Shown here piece by piece: positions 1 to 12,571 of a stretch of DNA of 64,000 nucleotides. Under the pieces are notes generated by a model. It was not told where the DNA came from. It was given only the letters and a program-made list of their open reading frames with translations, and did no database searches. How positions within the stretch are numbered: position 1 is the first letter of the stretch; each line of letters starts with the position of its first letter. The translations under genes and the position numbers were made by a program. Source of the DNA: Rhodosporidiobolus odoratus (taxonomy: Eukaryota; Basidiomycota; Microbotryomycetes; Sporidiobolales; Sporidiobolaceae); assembly GCA_034387635.1 (NCBI GenBank), contig JAOANU010000001.1:1612001-1676000 (forward strand). Reading direction: 5' to 3'.

Positions 1-3000
1 TTTGCGAGGTACTATAGAGACAGGACGAAGATTCAGGAAAACGATCAGCTCGGAAAGAAAGGACGAGGAAGAACGAAGCGCACATTGACGTAGGCGATCG
101 AGCGCATGACAGTGCTTTCTGAGCTGCGTAGCGCGACCCTCGGGTTTGCCGGATCTCGAGGTGCCAGAACATGGCGAATGAGGTCGCGGGGCTGCTCGAA
201 ACGCGAAAACGTCAGCCTTCCATGCCTTTTTCTGTCCCCACGTAGCAGCAGAATCGCAGCGGGACAGAGCGGGTACCTAGGAGGAGAGAAGATCAGCTCA
301 CCGACATGCCACTAAACTGATCCCAAGCCAACCTCGTAATCTGCATCGCAACATCCTCCTCGCTCATCTCCAACACCGCATTCGAAACATCAACCAACAT
401 CGCACTCGAAGGGTACTTCCCACCACTCCTCAACAAGCTGCTCGCCGCATCTTTACCCGCCCCAGCACCCGTACCAGCGGAGCTCCCTACGCTGCCCCCG
501 TTTCCAGAATGGGTGAGAGCGCCGAGTCCGTCTCGGCCTGAATCTTGCGTGTCGAGCGTGGCGGTATCGCTGTCTAGACGGGGGGAGAAGGAAGACGTGG
601 GAGGGATAGAGGAGGAGTCGGACGTGTCGATCGAGGCGGGGACGGAGAGGCGCGAGACAGTCTGACTGAGGGGATGAGAGGGTGCAAGAGAACTTGCTGA
701 ATCGTAAGACGGCGCGAGGGAAGGCCGGCGGAGGGGCATGCCTGGATGAGGCGAAGCTTCTGTCGGCACAAGAGACTGTTGGGGCAGGGAAGCGGGGAGG
801 GAACCAGGGGTATGGGGTGAGAATGCCCCGGCCGTAAAGGGGGCGTCGAGCGGTTTGTCCGGGAGAGCCCAGCTGGATTCGGGGTCGCCCATTGCGGAGA
901 TGGGAGAGAGAAGAGGGACGAGTTCGAGGGCGAAGTGCGCGACCCAAGTCGCGCCACGCGGCAAGAGGCCTTCCAGGAAGGGTTGGAGAAGACCAAAGGT
1001 AGTCGGAGCGGTAAAGTCGCCTGGGTAAGTCTGCATCCAAGTCGCTAGGACTCCGCAGAGCCTGCGCAAGGTACTCGTCAGTCAGTCGATTCTCGGAAGC
1101 AGGTAGGTAGGGCGACGCACTTCATCTGCCCGAACCGACTTAGCAGCGGATCCGTCTTGTGGCGACTTGCAACAAACTCGAATCGGTCAATCAACTTCTC
1201 GAGCACATCGTAAGGGCGAGCGAAGCGGCGGTAAGTGATGAGGAACATGGTGATGAAGGTGTCATCTGTAGGGGCGGCCAGAAAGTCGGGTTTGAGAAGG
1301 TTAGCTGAGCGGTCTGGAACATCCGAGTGAGCAGAAACTCGAAGGACGCACCGTTGCCAGACACAGCAGCAAAGAGAAACTTGTCGATCACGTCCTCCCT
1401 TTCAAAGTACAAATCAAGAGCTGCGGTTTTCGAGCTGCGCTCGTTCAGGAACAACATGAGGCTTGGATCAGCATCGAAGCTTAGTGGGACGAACAAGGGA
1501 CACTGCGAGCAAGAGGAGACGCACCTCCTTCGATCCGTAGGCTGCGGCAGGACCACCGCTCCACGCATGGCGTCCCTCGCCCCCCTCCCAGTACCTCCCC
1601 CAGCACCGAATCCACTTCCATTTTCCACACGCCCCGCCACCTCCGCACTCGCTGCAAGAGACTCGACCGTCCTCGCGACCAAAGGTCTTCGAACTTGCTC
1701 TCCCTCTCCCGCTCCCTCGCCATGACCAACACCACTCTCCAACTCCAACTCCAAAGCCCCAGGTCCTCCTCCCCCTACGCCTAAATCCCCAAGCGCAACT
1801 CTAAGCGCCTCCTCCGCTTCTTGATCTAACGCAGCTTGTACGGCTTGCGCATCCGTCTCAGTCTCGATCTCTGATCGACTGCGCGCTGCAGCCTGATTGA
1901 GAGGCAGCGAAACGTTCATCGTTGGCGCTTCTTGCACCACGCTCAACCCGAGTCCAAGGGAATCCTGCCGCATGAGACCGCCGAGGCGGGGTGGTCGAGC
2001 ACTTGTAGCAGCGGTCGAAGCGGCCACAGACCTTGTAGAGGAAGGTGTGGGAGAGCCTTCGACCGCAGCTGAAGCTGAGGAGGAGGAGGGATCGGGGGTC
2101 TTGGGACTGGAGGTGGTGAGGGAGGAGGAGGAGGTTCCGTGTGAGAGGGTTGTGGTGGCATAGGTGAGGGGGTTGGTCGTGGTACGGAGGGAACCGCGAC
2201 GGGAGTTTTGGGGTGAGAGGGACGATGTCGAGGATAAGGAAGTGGGACGTCGAACCATTTCACCTGGTGAGAACGAAAATGTATGTCAGTCTTCAGTCAA
2301 TTTCAATTGAAGAAGATGAAAAAAGGGGGGGAAGAAGACGAAGAGCAGGCGATGCGTGTTAACGCACCTCTATTGGTCAAAATTGTCCTCACAACCCAAT
2401 CAAAGCACGTCTTAGCCTTCCGTTCAGGATCCGCAATCCCTCCATCAAGCTGTGCCAGTCCCGCTCCAAACACATTGCAAAGCGACGCCGCGTCTAAAGG
2501 GTCCACCGCGTTTGGTCGAGTTGGATCTGAGGAGGCTTTGGTCGCGAGAACGATGGTGGGGATCGTGTAGCCGCGGGTCCAGAAGGAGTGCAGGAGGGTG
2601 TGGAGTGAGGTCAAAGAGGTTGAGTCGGTCGAGTCGTAGCTGCCGTCGACAACCCAAGTCTTTCGGTTAGTCACCTGCAACGACATGTAGAACTTCTTCC
2701 GAAGCCTCTGCGGAGCTTACGGAAGAAGCACGAAGTAGGGGCAGGGACTCACCACAACATAGCCCCTTCGCATTGCGGCACTCCATCCGGCCACATGACG
2801 CCCTGATCCGAAAACTTCAACAAATGCATGTCCATCTCGACGACTTCGATCGTTCGACGTTGTTTGGCCATGGTGAAGGTGGTGGTCGTGGTGGTGACTG
2901 TTGGCGGCGGCGGCGATGCAGAAGTGGTAGATGACGGATGAGAGAGATCAGAGGAAGGGAGAGGGAGGAGATCAAACTCACCTCGATTCCCAAACTCGTC

Positions 3001-4707
3001 TTCAAGGATTGTCCGCGTATCTTTATTAGTCCAGCGCTTCAACCCATGTTTGATCACCGTAGTCTTTCCAGCACTTCGAGGACCAATGATAGTGACGACG
3101 AAGTCGGCGAGCGAGGTGGGCGAGGGCTGCGAGCAATGAAAAGAGCGTCAGCAATCACACAAGGCAACGACATCGGCGCCCAGTCGAATACATTGACGGC
3201 GCTGACGGGGAAGTAGGTCTTGCCGACGCACCTCTCGTCGCCTTTGTCCTTGACCCCGTTGTCGCTCAAACTCCCTTCTTCCCGGTCCGGCTGCATTTTT
3301 ATCCTCAGCCCCGGCAAAGTATCCCTCTCCCTCCCTTTCACCAGGCGTATTCTCACTCCTCAACTTCCTCCGACCACCTCTCGCAGTAGGAGTCGTAAGA
3401 CTCGCCAGTCCTGGGGAGACAGCGAGCCCTTCGACCCTTTGTACTCCTTCACCATCTCCTTCTCTATGCCGACCTTGATCGTGATCCTCGCCCTGGTCCT
3501 CCCTCTCCTCCCTATCCGCGTCCGCGTCCGAGAAAGACTCTCCATCATCAATCAAACCACCTTCCTCCACCTCCACCTCCGCTCCCCCGAATCCAATTCT
3601 CGGACCACCAAGTCCCCCCTCTTGACTCCCGTCACCCTCCCCCTCAGCCTCCCCCTCCCCCACCTCACTCCCATACTCACTCACCTCATGTTCCCTCTCG
3701 AGGTCCCGAGTGAACCGTTCCCTCGCAGTCGTGCCTGCATACTCGGTTGACCATGCTCGAGCCAAAGTTGGTAAATCTCGACGGTCGTCGTCATCTCGTT
3801 CGTCGTGGTGCGGGAACATGCGTTTTTCCATGACCGATCTCGGCGGGCTTTGGACAACCGAGGAAGGAGAGGACGACAGGTGAGGGATGGGCGGTGCCAA
3901 ACTTGGAGAGGAGGACGAAGCGGGTGGATGAGGAGAGAGGGAAGGAGAGAGGGAGGGAGAGGGGGAGGAGGATCCGAACGAAGCGGACCTCGACCCCAGG
4001 CTCTGCGAAGAAGAAGGTGCGGGAGAGGGCGAGATCCGGGTTGGAGGTAGAGGAGGTCGCAGGGAAGACGAATACGGGTCTGGCGCCGGTGCCGGTGCCG
4101 TTGACGAGCGAGATCGACCAAAGGCAAAGGACTTGAACATGTTGCGTTTGCTCGTGTGTGGCTGTAAGGGCGGTGATGGTGAGAAGGTGAGAGGAGGGGA
4201 GCGGTTTGTGGAGAACGAGGAGGAGGAGGGTTCGGCGTGTGCGGCGGGCAGAGGGGAGGCAGTGGTGCGGTTGGTCGAGAAGCCGAGAGGAGAGGGTTGT
4301 GGAGCCGCATGAGGCGCTGATTGCGGCTGCTGGAAGAAGGGCGAGCGAGAGGCCGACGGGGAAAGGGGGGAAGAAGGGTAGGAAGGTACGTCGAATGGAC
4401 TTTGAGGCGGGATGGAAGGAAGGCGAGGGGTACTGGAGGCAGTTCCTCCTTCCCCGTTCAAGTGGGGTCGCTGCAAGCTGAGGCTCGTTCGGGTCGACTG
4501 AGTTGGCAGAGGCGGTTCTCTCGCGAGGGCTTGCATGAGGCTGTCCGGTAATGCCGGCAACGGCGCCATTCCGATTGCACCGTTTGGGACCGATCCAGCT
4601 GAGCGAGCCGAGTGGTGAGAGGCGGCACTGCTGCTGTCGATTTGCGAGTGGGATGGGCCAGTGGGAGATTCGGGAATGACGATTTCGCGGGTGGTGAAGG
4701 TGGTCAT
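1..4707 (-). CDS. Ras guanine-nucleotide exchange factor with N-terminal Ras-like domain (3' end outside window)
   Basis: Predicted activator of Ras-type GTPases at membranes. Exons read on the minus strand: 4707-3232, 3126-2982, 2897-2753, 2639-2368, 2263-1352, 1265-1121, 1061-302, 191-84, 11-<1. The first exon (492 codons) is Ser/Pro-rich and probably disordered. Exons 2-4 encode a Ras-like P-loop domain: GPRSAGKTT, then LWCYDSTDSTSL and TIVLATKA. Later exons carry the RasGEF N-terminal module (DDTFITMFLITYRRFARPYD) and the start of the catalytic CDC25 domain (PRDLIRHVLAPRDPA). The catalytic domain is cut by the window edge. The start at 4707 is the first in-frame ATG giving MTTFTTREIV. A further small intron near 1440-1502 is possible, but read-through stays in frame. 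A Ras-like domain joined to a RasGEF is, to my knowledge, a known fungal architecture. Family call firm; exact substrate GTPase unknown. Confidence 0.85.
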
Positions 4708-5108
4708 GGTGAACGAGTTGAGCACTGTAAGGCAGAGGGTAAGTGAAGGGGGTGGAGAGAGAAGAAGGAGGGATCCGAGCGGGGAGACGGAGGAAGGAAG
4801 GAGAGAGTGGGTTGGCCAACGTACAGTGTGACCCACCAAGAGCTACACTGTGTCTGTCTGTGTACTGTTGTGCGCTCCTGATTGCTCGAGTGATGAGAGA
4901 CGGGGAGGGCGGGGGGGGGGGGGGGGGGGGGGGACGATCTACCAGCGGGCGGGTATCGAGCGCGTTTGCGCGTGACAGGGCAAGTCTGGTGTACGCCCAA
5001 CTAGTTTGTCACGGTCAGCATTAATCAAGCCGTAGTGAAGCAAGTCGTTCAACTCCTCCCGCCGAGTCGGAGTTGTTTAAATTGAACTCGTAGTCTCAAC
5101 CGCTGGTC
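4708..5108. promoter_or_regulatory. Divergent intergenic promoter with poly-G run
   Basis: This 401-base spacer separates the divergent RasGEF and APC4 starts. It must hold both promoters. I see no clear TATA box. A run of 23 G occupies 4911-4933; such runs are prone to miscounting. Confidence 0.5.
4911..4933. repeat. Poly-G homopolymer (23 nt)
   Basis: Uninterrupted G tract seen directly, preceded by a G-rich stretch. Two comparable poly-C tracts occur at 9531 and 10469. Confidence 0.95.
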
Positions 5109-8100
5109 ATGACTATGCACACTCGGAGACAGTCTACAAAGACTCTCTCTTGCACCCACACACTTCCCCTCCATTCCCTCCACCCGCTCCACCCGCTTGT
5201 CCTGCTCAGCTCCCCACCCTCAGCTCCCGACTCGACTCTGTCCCTCTACCGCACTTCAACTTCACCCGCACACCAAGTATGGCAATGGAAACCACCCACA
5301 CCCCCTCTAGACCCAGCCGCACCGACAACCGGTCCACCCAAAAAAGGTTTGGCCGCACTTCGAGCCGCCAAAGCTGCCAGTAACAAGGGGGGAAACGGTC
5401 ATGTCCAACTCGTGAGGTGGAGCCCAGACGGTACGTCCTTGCCGCTCTCTCTCCTTCCCGTTGACTCTGACCAGAATCAAAAATCCACTTGGTTTCTCTC
5501 TTTTCAAGGTCAAGTATTGGCCGTCGTCGTCTCCCCTCCTCCCTCGGCCACTCCAGCTACAGCTCACTCGACCCTGCATCTCCTCTCCCTCCACACCGGC
5601 ACCCCACTCTCTCCCTCGCCCATCTCACTCCCCTGCTCGGCCAGCGGAAAAACCAACCCCACCCACCTTTCCTGGCTCACCCTCCCGTCTGCCTCCTCCT
5701 CACCTGCGTCCACAGCCTCATCCTCGACACAGTCCTCTCATGCACGCTCACCAGAGACCTCCAAGATCTGGTCCCTAGACCTCATCTCTCGCCTCCCTCC
5801 CCTCCCTTCAATCCCCAAAGACTCCTCCTCCTCCACCTCCTCCTCCACCCCCGCCGGCGCCAACCTCGTCGGCGGCGTCGGTGGCGGGGGTCCCACTCCT
5901 ATGGGTGGTGGCTCCTCCGGCGTCATGGCCGCGAAACAAGCCATGCTCGAACGAGAACGGGCGAAAGAAGCTCAGAGGGCCTTGAACCTCCGAGAGGCGT
6001 GTAAGGGGGTCGGACAATTCCCGGGCGCGTTGGAGAGGGTCAGAGTGGGAGAGATTGGTCGGGAGGTGGATGAGAGGGTTGGGCAGGCTTTGAGGGGAAA
6101 CGAGGAGGGAGAGGGAGAGGGAGAGGGGAGGACGGTGCTGGTTGTGGGGGACAATCAGGGCGGGTTGGCCCTCTTTTTGGGGGGAAGCGTGTACCTCGGG
6201 TCTATCTCGCTTCGATCTTCGGGGGCTTGCATTGCTGGGGTTACACTCGTTCCCCCGTCTGCGCCGAACACCCTCGATTTCGTCATCCACTCCGCCGCCC
6301 CGAACTCTCTCTCGCTCAAAACCCTTTCTCTCCCTCTTCCCCCGACTCTTGCAGCCCTGCTCTCACTATCGACAGCACTACGAGCCCATATCTCGCACAT
6401 CTTTGAAGCGCTTCAAGAGGCTAGAAACCTATGGGACGAAGCGCGTCGGATCGGAAAAGGGTGGTTACAGAGGATCATAGACGTGGCAAGGCCACACGGT
6501 AGTACGTGCCCTTCCCTTCGTACCATCTCCATGCCTTATCCTCCTCGGAGTTGACCCTCTGACCCGACTCTTCCGGCAGTAACCACCCCACCCCCAACTC
6601 TCCTCCTCACCCTCCTCCTCACCGGTCGCCCCTCCCCCGCCCTCGCCGACTTTTTGAGCAGTAAAATGAACGAACGAGGTTTGATCAAATGGGAACAGCA
6701 GATGACGGTGGCTTTGGAGAGATTGAGGGGAGTCGGGTGGAAACATGTTGGGCCGGGGTTGGAGAGGGTTGTGGTGCTTTTGAGGGAGGGGGAGGGGTGG
6801 GGGAGGTGGTTAGTTTGCATTCTCACCACCTGTCGGCCTCTAGTTTTCCAACCTTTGCTCACTCTGGCTTCCTCCCTCCCTCGCCACAGGTCCGCTTTCG
6901 ACCCGCACTCCATCTCCCGTCTATCCCTCCTTCGCGCTCTAGCCCTCGCCTGCGAAGCGATTCGGAGCGTAACTCGGATGCAACGAGAAGTAGAAGAAGA
7001 AGAACGACAATTTGTTCATTTCGGGAGGTGGTTACGCTACGGTGTGTCTTCCTCCTCCTTCTCCTTTTTTTCCTGCTCCATCCCTCTTTCCCTCCTCCCT
7101 CCCTCCCTCGCGATACGACATCAATTTTCAGAATAACAGCGAGAGCTAATAAACCTCTCCCTCTCGCGCCCTTCGTTTCCGCCCGCAGAAATCGAAAAAC
7201 TCACCCACCTCCCCGACCCCTCCTCCTCCTCCACCTCCTCCGACCTCCCCCGCCCCCTAGCGCTCTTCCACCCGCTCCCCGTAGCTCACTACATTCGTTG
7301 GCGCCTCCCTGCCGGTTCGACCGTTCCGCTGGCCCCTTATTTGAGTTTTGGACTGGCAAGTAAGTCGTTGAAGGAGTGTGAGGAGTTGAAGGAGGTGGAG
7401 AGGTGGGTGGGGGAGAAGGTTCCGGCTGCAGACGAGGAGGACGAGAAGGAGGGAGATGGGAAAAGGCTGGCGGAGGGGACGAGGGAGAGTGGGAGGCAAG
7501 AGTTGGAGAAGAGAGTGAGGAGGATGCAAGAGGAGATCAAGGGGCAGATGGATGCGCAGGAGGTTTCAAGGCGGCGGAGATATGAAGGGCAAGGACGAGA
7601 AGCGGGTTTGAGAGGGCCGGGGCGGGGGCGCGGAGGAAGAGGGTTGTTTGATGACTTTGAGAGGGATGTTGCGCAGGAGGAGCTTGATTCGCCTCCTCCT
7701 CCTCCTCCTCCTCCGGCGGTCCTAGGCGAGAGTACTTTCGACGACGATGACCTCCGCCCTGATTCACCTTCCTCTTCTCGCCTTCCCGCTTCCTCGACCT
7801 CCACCTCTACCTCGACAACGCCTCGTCCGAAAAGTCTCCCAACCATGTTACACCACCTAGCCAAACTTACGGGGGAAGCCATGGATGAGGCGGTGAGGAA
7901 GGCGACGGGGGAGAGTCCCGAGGTAAAGGTGGGGCAAGAGGACACAAAGGATGACAATGTGCAAGGGCAGGTGAGAGTCAGGACGAGGGTGGTCAGGGAG
8001 GGGTTAGTGGAGGGTTGGGTTGCGGGTGGAGTTGGTGCGTGATTTTCTTCTTTCTCTGGGTTTTTGTTTTGTTTTTTTGCTTCCACTTCTTCAGGGCAGG

Positions 8101-8840
8101 AACGCTGAATCGCTTTTGCGGTGGAATCTCGCAGTGCGCTTCACCCGCCCGGCCGTTTCGCAAAGCTCACCTGAGCTACCCTCTCTTCCGCGGCTTAGGC
8201 GAGTCGAGCATGCTGCTTACTCCCTAAAGACTTCGGAAGGAGCGGAAATCAAGGTGCTCGACTTTGATCTGCTGCCGTTCTCTGCAGAGGCGGCGGCGGT
8301 CGAAGATGGGTCAGACGGTGTAGAGGCACTCTTTGGGGTCGAGGTGGCGAAGGGCGAAGGTGCGTGGTCTACTTTACTCTTCTTTGCTAAATTTCCCGAG
8401 CTCTTTCTTGCACTCATGCTCACCCACCCTCCTTGCCTGCGCAGCTTCATCATCCTACCACCTCGTCCTCCTGCCCCTTTTCTCTTTGACCTGGACTGCC
8501 TCGCCGCCATCTTCAGTACGTTTCCCCTCTCTGCCGCCTCCTTTGCTCTGACTGACCCACCAACCCTCCCCCACAGACCTCCCTCCCCCCACTCCCCCTC
8601 TCACCGCCTGTCGCACAATCAACACAACTAGACGCCCATTACCCACCTTCAAGTCTAGTCTTCTCGTGCTCCTCCTGGTCCGAGGCCTCCGGGGTAAAGG
8701 GGGAGGAGAGGAAGGTAACGGTTGCGAGTTTGGCGGGAGAGGGGAGGAGGGTCGAGGTACTTTCTTTGTCTTTCGGAGGGGAGGGACAGGAGCGGGGGGA
8801 GAATGGAGAGGGGAAGGAAAGGGATGTGGAGATGCTGTAG
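5109..8840 (+). CDS. apc4: Anaphase-promoting complex subunit 4 (Apc4)
   Basis: Scaffold subunit of the APC/C ubiquitin ligase that drives anaphase and mitotic exit. Exons: 5109-5430, 5509-6501, 6580-6805, 6890-7041, 7189-8038, 8100-8359, 8445-8515, 8577-8840, giving 1045 residues. The N-terminus has the Apc4 WD40 pattern (QVWQWKPP, then WSPDG joined to QVLAVVV). A helical Apc4 'long' domain follows (GRPSPALADFLSSKMNERGL, then IKWEQQMTVALERL). The C-terminus has a second WD-like stretch ending in a GEGRRVEVL motif. Two splice choices are uncertain. Exon 2 may end at 6498 or 6501. Intron 5 needs donor GTGATT at 8039 and acceptor at 8099, because the better-looking GTGCGT donor at 8035 breaks the frame. 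The start is the first ATG that leads in frame to the WD repeat. A low-complexity charged insert lies in exon 5. Confidence 0.8.
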
Positions 8841-9529
8841 TTGGCTGTAGCGCATTCAGTTTGGTTGAGCGAGGTCGGGAAGAAATGGGAAAGTCAGGTG
8901 CAGACGCGGCTCGTTCAGCACTTCATGCTCCAGGAGCATCTATCAGAGCACACTGAGCAATGAAGGTCACTCTTACGTGCGCTGATTCAAAGAATGCGAG
9001 AGCTACGCGGCACTGCTTCGAGTCGAGACGAGATCACCAGAGTTGTCGTCGGCTGTCGTTCTCGTCGTTCTCGAGCTCCTGCTCCGTCGGGCGCATGGAC
9101 AGACGCAAGGCTCAATGCCGCTCCTGCCTCTCATATATCCGTCTGCCCGCCCTTCCTCATCGCAGCCGAACTCGACTTCATCAGTCCACTCCCCCCGACC
9201 GTTCTCTTGGCGACATCAGCAGCAGGAAGATACGGCGACCGCTGCAGCTGGACGAGGTCGACCGAGGGATGCTCCTCAAGACAATTTCACGCGTTCGGCG
9301 CCGGCACTTTTCGTCCGCCAGTCGCCGGCTGATCGTCCGCTGCAACTTATTCAGGATAGCATCTATCGTACGGATCGCACGCAATCCAGCCCGTGGAGCA
9401 CCACGACACAAGTTGCACCATCAGCCCAGCGATAACCGTGATTCAAGTCGGCAATCCCGCTTCCTCCGCCTCTACTTACCCAATCTCGACTTCTTCCCTG
9501 ATCAGGTCCGTCGGACTTGCCGCCTGCTT

Positions 9530-9563
<34 letters not shown>

Positions 9564-10326
9564 CGCCAGGCAATACCGCGGCCGGCAGCACAGTCAGCGC
9601 AGCGACTCCGTCGTTGATCAGCCCCTGTCTGTAGGCAGGACCCCTATGAGCACGTGATTGCTCGTGCGGCGGAGGAGTAGACTGCGCTCCGCGATCATGG
9701 CGTTCGTAGCGCTCTCACCCCGCACACTCGCACAAGAAGTGCAGGCAACGGCGACTCATGGTGGCACTGCGACTTTGACGCCAGAAGTCCCGTCTGCGGC
9801 GTGTAGCAGTCTCCGACGTCCTTCGTTTTCACGACGAGCACCTGTGATTCCAGTCTTTCTGCGGCGCCGTGCTCCGTCGCCCTTCTCTGGTACCTCGATT
9901 GCCGGAACGTCCTAGGCTGCCTTTGAGCGGACCAACCCCGTCACCGGCCTCTCCGGAGGAACCTGCCTTCCTCCACTCGGCGGTCCACGGACGGCTGCCA
10001 TAGCGCTCTTCGTCTCGTGCTGTCTCACGGGCAACTCGCCATTTCTTAATTATGGCGTTTCCGCTGGGATTAGCCGGTCGAAGGGGTCGCTCCTGGCTAA
10101 CTGCTCCTCGGAATGGAGCGTTTTTCTCTTTCTTGGATTTTCTCTCTCCTGACTACGTTGCTTGAGCCTCTCCTTCTTGCTCTTCCTAGCTTTCTGACAT
10201 CGCCATCGTACGCCCCGACCGCACAACGACCGCTTCGACTCTCTCCCCTTTGCTCTGTCGATATCATTCTCTCTTACCCCTCGTTTTCCCGCCGCTGCGA
10301 CCTTCTTTTCTCCACCGCTTCGCACC
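8841..10326. other. 1.5-kb stretch without a confident gene
   Basis: I could not build a convincing gene here. A plus-strand frame from 9043 to 9435 gives about 130 residues that start hydrophobic and become Ser/Pro/Gln-rich. It then stops, and other frames continue with plausible low-complexity text. A short frame ending at 9680 (DPYEHVIARAAEE) looks coding-like but is isolated. The poly-C run at 9531 may have lost or gained bases, which would hide a real low-complexity secreted protein. The last 300 bases would hold the promoter of the next gene. Confidence 0.4.
9531..9562. repeat. Poly-C homopolymer (about 32 nt)
   Basis: Uninterrupted C tract. In two frames it would encode polyproline, and its exact length decides whether the flanking frames join. 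Confidence 0.95.
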
Positions 10327-10467
10327 ATGGATCTGACCGGTCGCATGATCATCTCCTCCCTACTCGGGTATTGCACACTGGGCTTTGCCGTCGCAGCGTT
10401 CATCCCCCTCGTTAGTACGTCTTTACCTTCTCAGATTTCCCTATATCGCTCTCTTTTCCTTTCCCCT

Positions 10468-10503
<36 letters not shown>

Positions 10504-12571
10504 TCCCCTCCCCTCCGACGTGATTGACGGTCTCTTCCCGACCAGTCACGAATGCCGTGCAGCGACGGAATGGTACCTCGCCCATGTTCCTCATCGTCTG
10601 GCTCGCCGCAGACGTCATCAAGTGCGTTCCCGCCTTTTCATCTCTCGCTTGGTTTGCGGATCTCATCTTTCGAGCACTGACCACTACGCTTTTGACGTTA
10701 CAGCCTCGTCGGGATCATCATGCTCGGTGCTCAGCTTACCCAGATCCTACTGGCCGCATGGTACGCTGTCGTTGACTCGATAATGCTCATCGAGGTAAGC
10801 CGGCGGCATACAAGGCTTCTCTGGCTCCTCGTTTCTTTCCACCTACTTCGCGGAGTGCTTACTAACAAATACGCCGTGTGTAGATGCTCATGTACGGACA
10901 TAGCGACCGACCAGCGCCGTATATCAAGCCGACTACCAACTTCCTTCAGAAGAAACGGAGACGAGGACGGTGGCTCAAGATCTGCCAGCAGTTCGAGACG
11001 TTCTCGACTTGGGATTGTATCAAGCTCGGTGCTGGATGTGTCATCGGTGAGCCGCTTTCCGTTCTCTCGTTACGCGAGTACCATGGTCGCGGTGAACTGA
11101 CTGCCCGTCTCTTACGCCTCGCACAGGCAGTATCGCCTGGTTCGGTCTGTGGACGATCATGTCAGTTTACCAGAACCCGGACTACGTGATCGAGCACAAG
11201 ACCGAGATCAGCGACTTGGCGTTCGGTGCGTGCTCTTTTCCTTTCCTTCTTTGCCTAAGTTGTGCCGTACTGACGAATTCATACCCTAATCGTTCAGGTA
11301 TGGGCATGGGTGCATCGTGAGTACCCATCTCAAGAGTCAGGACTGCGCGCGCAGCTGACGAACTCCGCCATGCTACACGAAAGACTGATCTTCGCGGCCG
11401 CACGGTCAGCTTTGCTTGCCCGACTCTCCGTTTGCAAGGAACGAGGCTGACAATATACCAGTGAAACAGGATACCTGAGATGATCTCGGGTTGGAGACGC
11501 TCGGCTCGGAATGAGAAACCCATACACGAAGTCAGCGATGCGTGCGTTCCGACCAGTCGATTTTCCCTCCTTCTCGCCCAACTCATCGCATCACAACTGA
11601 GTAGCTAACATGACATTGTACTCCATCCCCTTCGCAGGCTCTTCTGGTTCCTCGTCTTGTGAACCCGACAACCTCTACTCGACGACATGGGTCGCGCTAA
11701 CCTCCTCCTCTCCGTATTCAGCGAGAACATCGCCAACATCGCCTCGATCGCATCGCTCTCAACGGATCCTGCATATCTCTGGAAGGCAGAATTGCCATGG
11801 ATGCTCGGTAGTGTGAGTCTTGCCCTTCTGCCCGCGTCCGTCGTCCCCTTCCTCGGATTGCGTCCGCCTCATTCTTCCTCTCTAAGCAGAAAACACTCAT
11901 CACGATCTTAATTTACAGATCATCCCTATTGTCGGCGACGGCTTCATTATCATTTTTGCCTCAGTATGGAAGAAACGCTGGCAACGCCCAAACAACCTCC
12001 AGCGACTCGAGATTGAATCTCGAGAAGCGGACCGTCGAGTACAAGTCGAAGCCATGGATGCTCATCGAGCGGAGCTGGAGGAAGAGTGGGAGGCGGAGGA
12101 TTTGCGGTTCCAGGCTGGTTTGCCTGATGTTGAGGTTCCTGAGAAGGGTTGGTACAAGCGGAGGAAGGCAAAGGTACGATCTTGTTTCCGTTTTTTTTTT
12201 GTTATCGCAATCTTCCCACTCATTTTCGTCGTACTTCTCGTTGCAGGCCGCGAACAAGACACGCGCCGCCGTTCGAGCCAACTACTGGGCGAACGAAAGT
12301 CTCATGAAGCTCATTCACGATCGACAAGATCAGCGCCGTAGGTTACCTTTTTACTTCCGCTTCCGAGCCTCACATGGCCCTCTCTTTGCATCCCCACTGT
12401 TCTCTCTTCCAAACTGGCCTTCAGCCTTCTTAGACTGACCGCCCCGAACGTCACACAGTACGAGGAAAAACAGGGCAATCCTTTACCGAGAGCCCCGTGC
12501 TGCCGCCCTACGACTTTGCCAAGTTTCCGGCCCTCAGCATCAACGTCGAGATGGTCTGCGAGGAGGCATAG
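10327..12571 (+). CDS. PQ-loop family membrane protein, paralog 1
   Basis: Predicted seven-helix PQ-loop protein, the fold of lysosomal/vacuolar amino-acid exporters (Ypq1/PQLC2) and related carriers. The substrate is unknown. Thirteen exons: 10327-10414, 10546-10621, 10704-10794, 10884-11046, 11127-11225, 11298-11316, 11384-11404, 11470-11541, 11638-11658, 11722-11812, 11919-12173, 12247-12337, 12459-12571; 399 residues. First repeat: LLGYCTLGFAVAAFIPL, RRNGTSPMFLIVWLAAD and LAAWYAVVDSIMLIE. Second repeat: ENIANIASIASLS, AELPWMLGS and IPIVGDGFIIIFAS. The canonical Pro-Gln of the first repeat reads Pro-Leu. After the last helix comes a charged, probably coiled-coil tail (RAELEEEWEAEDLR). A 33-C run sits inside intron 1. 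The gene is a close relative of the one at 16110. Confidence 0.75.
10469..10501. repeat. Poly-C homopolymer inside intron 1 (about 33 nt)
   Basis: C tract lying between the donor at 10415 and the acceptor at 10545 of the first PQ-loop gene. Being intronic, its length does not affect the protein. Confidence 0.95.

Noticed and set aside
1481..1502. A 22-nt intron with GT and AG ends in the RasGEF
   Set aside because: Too short to be spliced. Read-through is in frame; a longer intron of about 60 nt is possible but unproven.
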